NCBI GenBank assembly: GCA_031365665.1
Contig: JANLYO010000082.1
Location: 1 to 25,215 of the forward strand
Reading direction: 5' to 3'
From: JANYCG01 sp031365665
Lineage (GTDB): Bacteria > Pseudomonadota > Gammaproteobacteria > Burkholderiales > Burkholderiaceae_C
Length of the DNA: 25,215 nt
Shown: one piece after another, positions 24,095-25,215 of the stretch
Numbering within the stretch: the stretch's first letter is position 1
Layout of the letters: each line of letters begins with the position of its first letter
Made by a program: the position numbers and the translations under genes
Notes under the pieces: model-generated
What the model saw: only the letters and a program-made list of their open reading frames with translations
What the model was told of the DNA's origin: nothing
Databases searched by the model: none

Positions 24095-25215
24095 ATGAGC
24101 CGCTCAACTACGGCGCTGGCCTTGCTTGCTGCGCTGATCTTGTCAAGCTTGTCCGTTCAATCCCAAACCCTGCGCTGGGCGGCGCGGGCCGACATCTTGA
24201 CGACCGATCCGCACTCTGAGGTGATTGCCTTCACCAACTACGTGAACGCGCAGATGTACGAAAGCCTGATCACGCGCGACAAAGACCTCAACATCATTCC
24301 GTGCCTGGCGACGGAATGGACGATGGTCAATCCGCTGCTGTGGCGCTTCAAGCTGCGCCCTGGTGTGAAGTTCCACGATGGCACGCCTTTCACCGCAGAC
24401 GACGTGGTGTTCTCGGTGAAACGTGCGCAGCAGCCCAGCGCCAACCAACGCACTTTCGCCATGCCCATGGGCGAACCACGCAAGGTCGATGACTTGACGG
24501 TTGAATTCACCTTGCAGCAGTTCAACCCGATCTTCCTGGTGCACACCACGCAGATTTTCATGATGAGCAAGGCCTGGGCAGAGAAGAACAACGCGGCCAC
24601 CACGCCGGATTTCAAAGCCAAAGAGGTCAAGTTCACGCTCTTCAACGCCAATGGCACCGGGCCCTACAGCCTGGTCTCGCGCCAGCCCGACAGCAAGACC
24701 GTGTTCAAGCGCAACCCCAACTGGTGGGGCCAGTTTGACGGCAACGTGCAAGAGGTGGTGTTCACGCCGATTGGCAACGACGCCACCCGCACGGCAGCCT
24801 TGATGTCGGGCGAAATTGACTTCATTTACGACCCTTCGCTGCAAGACTTGCCACGTTTTCGCAGCACGCCCGCCACCAAAGTGCTGGACAACGTGGGCAA
24901 CACCAGCGCACACATTGGCATGGACCAAAGCCGAGAAGAACTGCTTTACAGCAGCGTCAAAGGCAAAAATCCGTTCAAAGATGTGCGGGTGCGCCGTGCG
25001 CTCTACCACGCGATGGACATCGAAACCATGCGCAGCGGCGTGCTCAACGGGCAGGCCTATCCGACTGGCTCGATCACCCATTCACCCAGAGCGTCGTTCA
25101 ACGACCCAGAGGTCGAGAAACGCCTGCCCTTTGATTTGGCCAAGGCGCGTGCCTTGATGGCCGAGGCCGGTTATCAGCAGGGTTTTGAGGTGACGCTGGA
25201 TTGCCCCAACTCAAG
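24095..25215 (+). CDS. ABC transporter substrate-binding protein, family 5 (dipeptide/oligopeptide type), 3' end outside window
   Basis: A periplasmic solute-binding protein for a peptide-, opine- or nickel-type ABC importer; 373 codons are present of an expected 500-540. A Sec signal occupies residues 1 to about 24 (STTALALLAALILSSLSVQS then QTLRWAARAD). The SBP_bac_5 landmarks are present in order: DILTTDPHS, MYESLITRDKDLNIIPCLAT, the signature WRFKLRPGVKFHDGTPFTAD (about 88-107) followed by DVVFSVKRA, GTGPYSL, KRNPNWWG, and NPFKDVRVRRALYHAMD near residue 300. The frame runs to the last base with no stop. The SD is weak (AAGAGAG). Permease genes, if linked, would lie beyond the right edge. 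The family is certain; the solute is not. Confidence 0.95.
   Translation, partial: MSRSTTALALLAALILSSLSVQSQTLRWAARADILTTDPHSEVIAFTNYVNAQMYESLITRDKDLNIIPCLATEWTMVNPLLWRFKLRPGVKFHDGTPFTADDVVFSVKRAQQPSANQRTFAMPMGEPRKVDDLTVEFTLQQFNPIFLVHTTQIFMMSKAWAEKNNAATTPDFKAKEVKFTLFNANGTGPYSLVSRQPDSKTVFKRNPNWWGQFDGNVQEVVFTPIGNDATRTAALMSGEIDFIYDPSLQDLPRFRSTPATKVLDNVGNTSAHIGMDQSREELLYSSVKGKNPFKDVRVRRALYHAMDIETMRSGVLNGQAYPTGSITHSPRASFNDPEVEKRLPFDLAKARALMAEAGYQQGFEVTLDCPNS

Overview
The window looks like a chromosome segment of a betaproteobacterium, most likely Burkholderiales near the Comamonadaceae (Rhodoferax/Polaromonas type). This is inferred from GC-rich coding sequence with strong third-position bias, a Bug-family (TctC-like) periplasmic receptor, a NudC with a typical proteobacterial layout, and an intergenic element of the form AGCCCCCTCGGGGGGCAGCG...GTGGGGGCT that I recall as common in that family. 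No tRNA, rRNA, CRISPR array, transposase or integrase was seen.

Region 1 (1-16003, minus strand) is one two-partner secretion (type Vb) locus. A giant 4832-residue exoprotein (TpsA) is followed after 2 nt by its outer-membrane TpsB translocator, which runs off the left edge. The exoprotein has a signal peptide, a TPS/haemagglutination domain, and a long Gly-rich array of repeats. In the best-preserved part the repeat period is 53 residues, as in the leukotoxin LktA family of filamentous adhesins. Several non-repetitive insertions follow, including one with two close cysteine pairs, then a block of exact 20-residue beta-helix repeats and a short C-terminal domain. No VENN motif, toxin tip or immunity gene is visible, so adhesin/biofilm matrix protein is the favoured reading.

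Region 2 (16004-17181) is a regulatory and small-gene zone: the tpsA upstream region with a candidate promoter, A-tracts and inverted repeats; a small rightward ORF of unknown function whose SD favours a TTG start; and an exported TPR protein. A strong inverted-repeat element separates the TPR gene from the convergent genes that follow.

Region 3 (17182-19115, minus strand) is a probable operon nudC - VTT/TVP38-type membrane protein - SRPBCC protein. Region 4 (19194-25215) is ordinary metabolism and transport: an orphan Bug solute receptor, a second Nudix hydrolase (NUDT19-like, minus strand), formate-tetrahydrofolate ligase, an SDR of the peroxisomal multifunctional enzyme type, and the start of an oligopeptide-type ABC solute-binding protein cut by the right edge.

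The most unusual content is the giant adhesin itself, with its repeat phasing and embedded non-helix modules. The rest looks like a conventional housekeeping and transport neighbourhood. If the small ORF at 16223 is not real, the only gene-free stretch above 300 bases would be 16004-16574.
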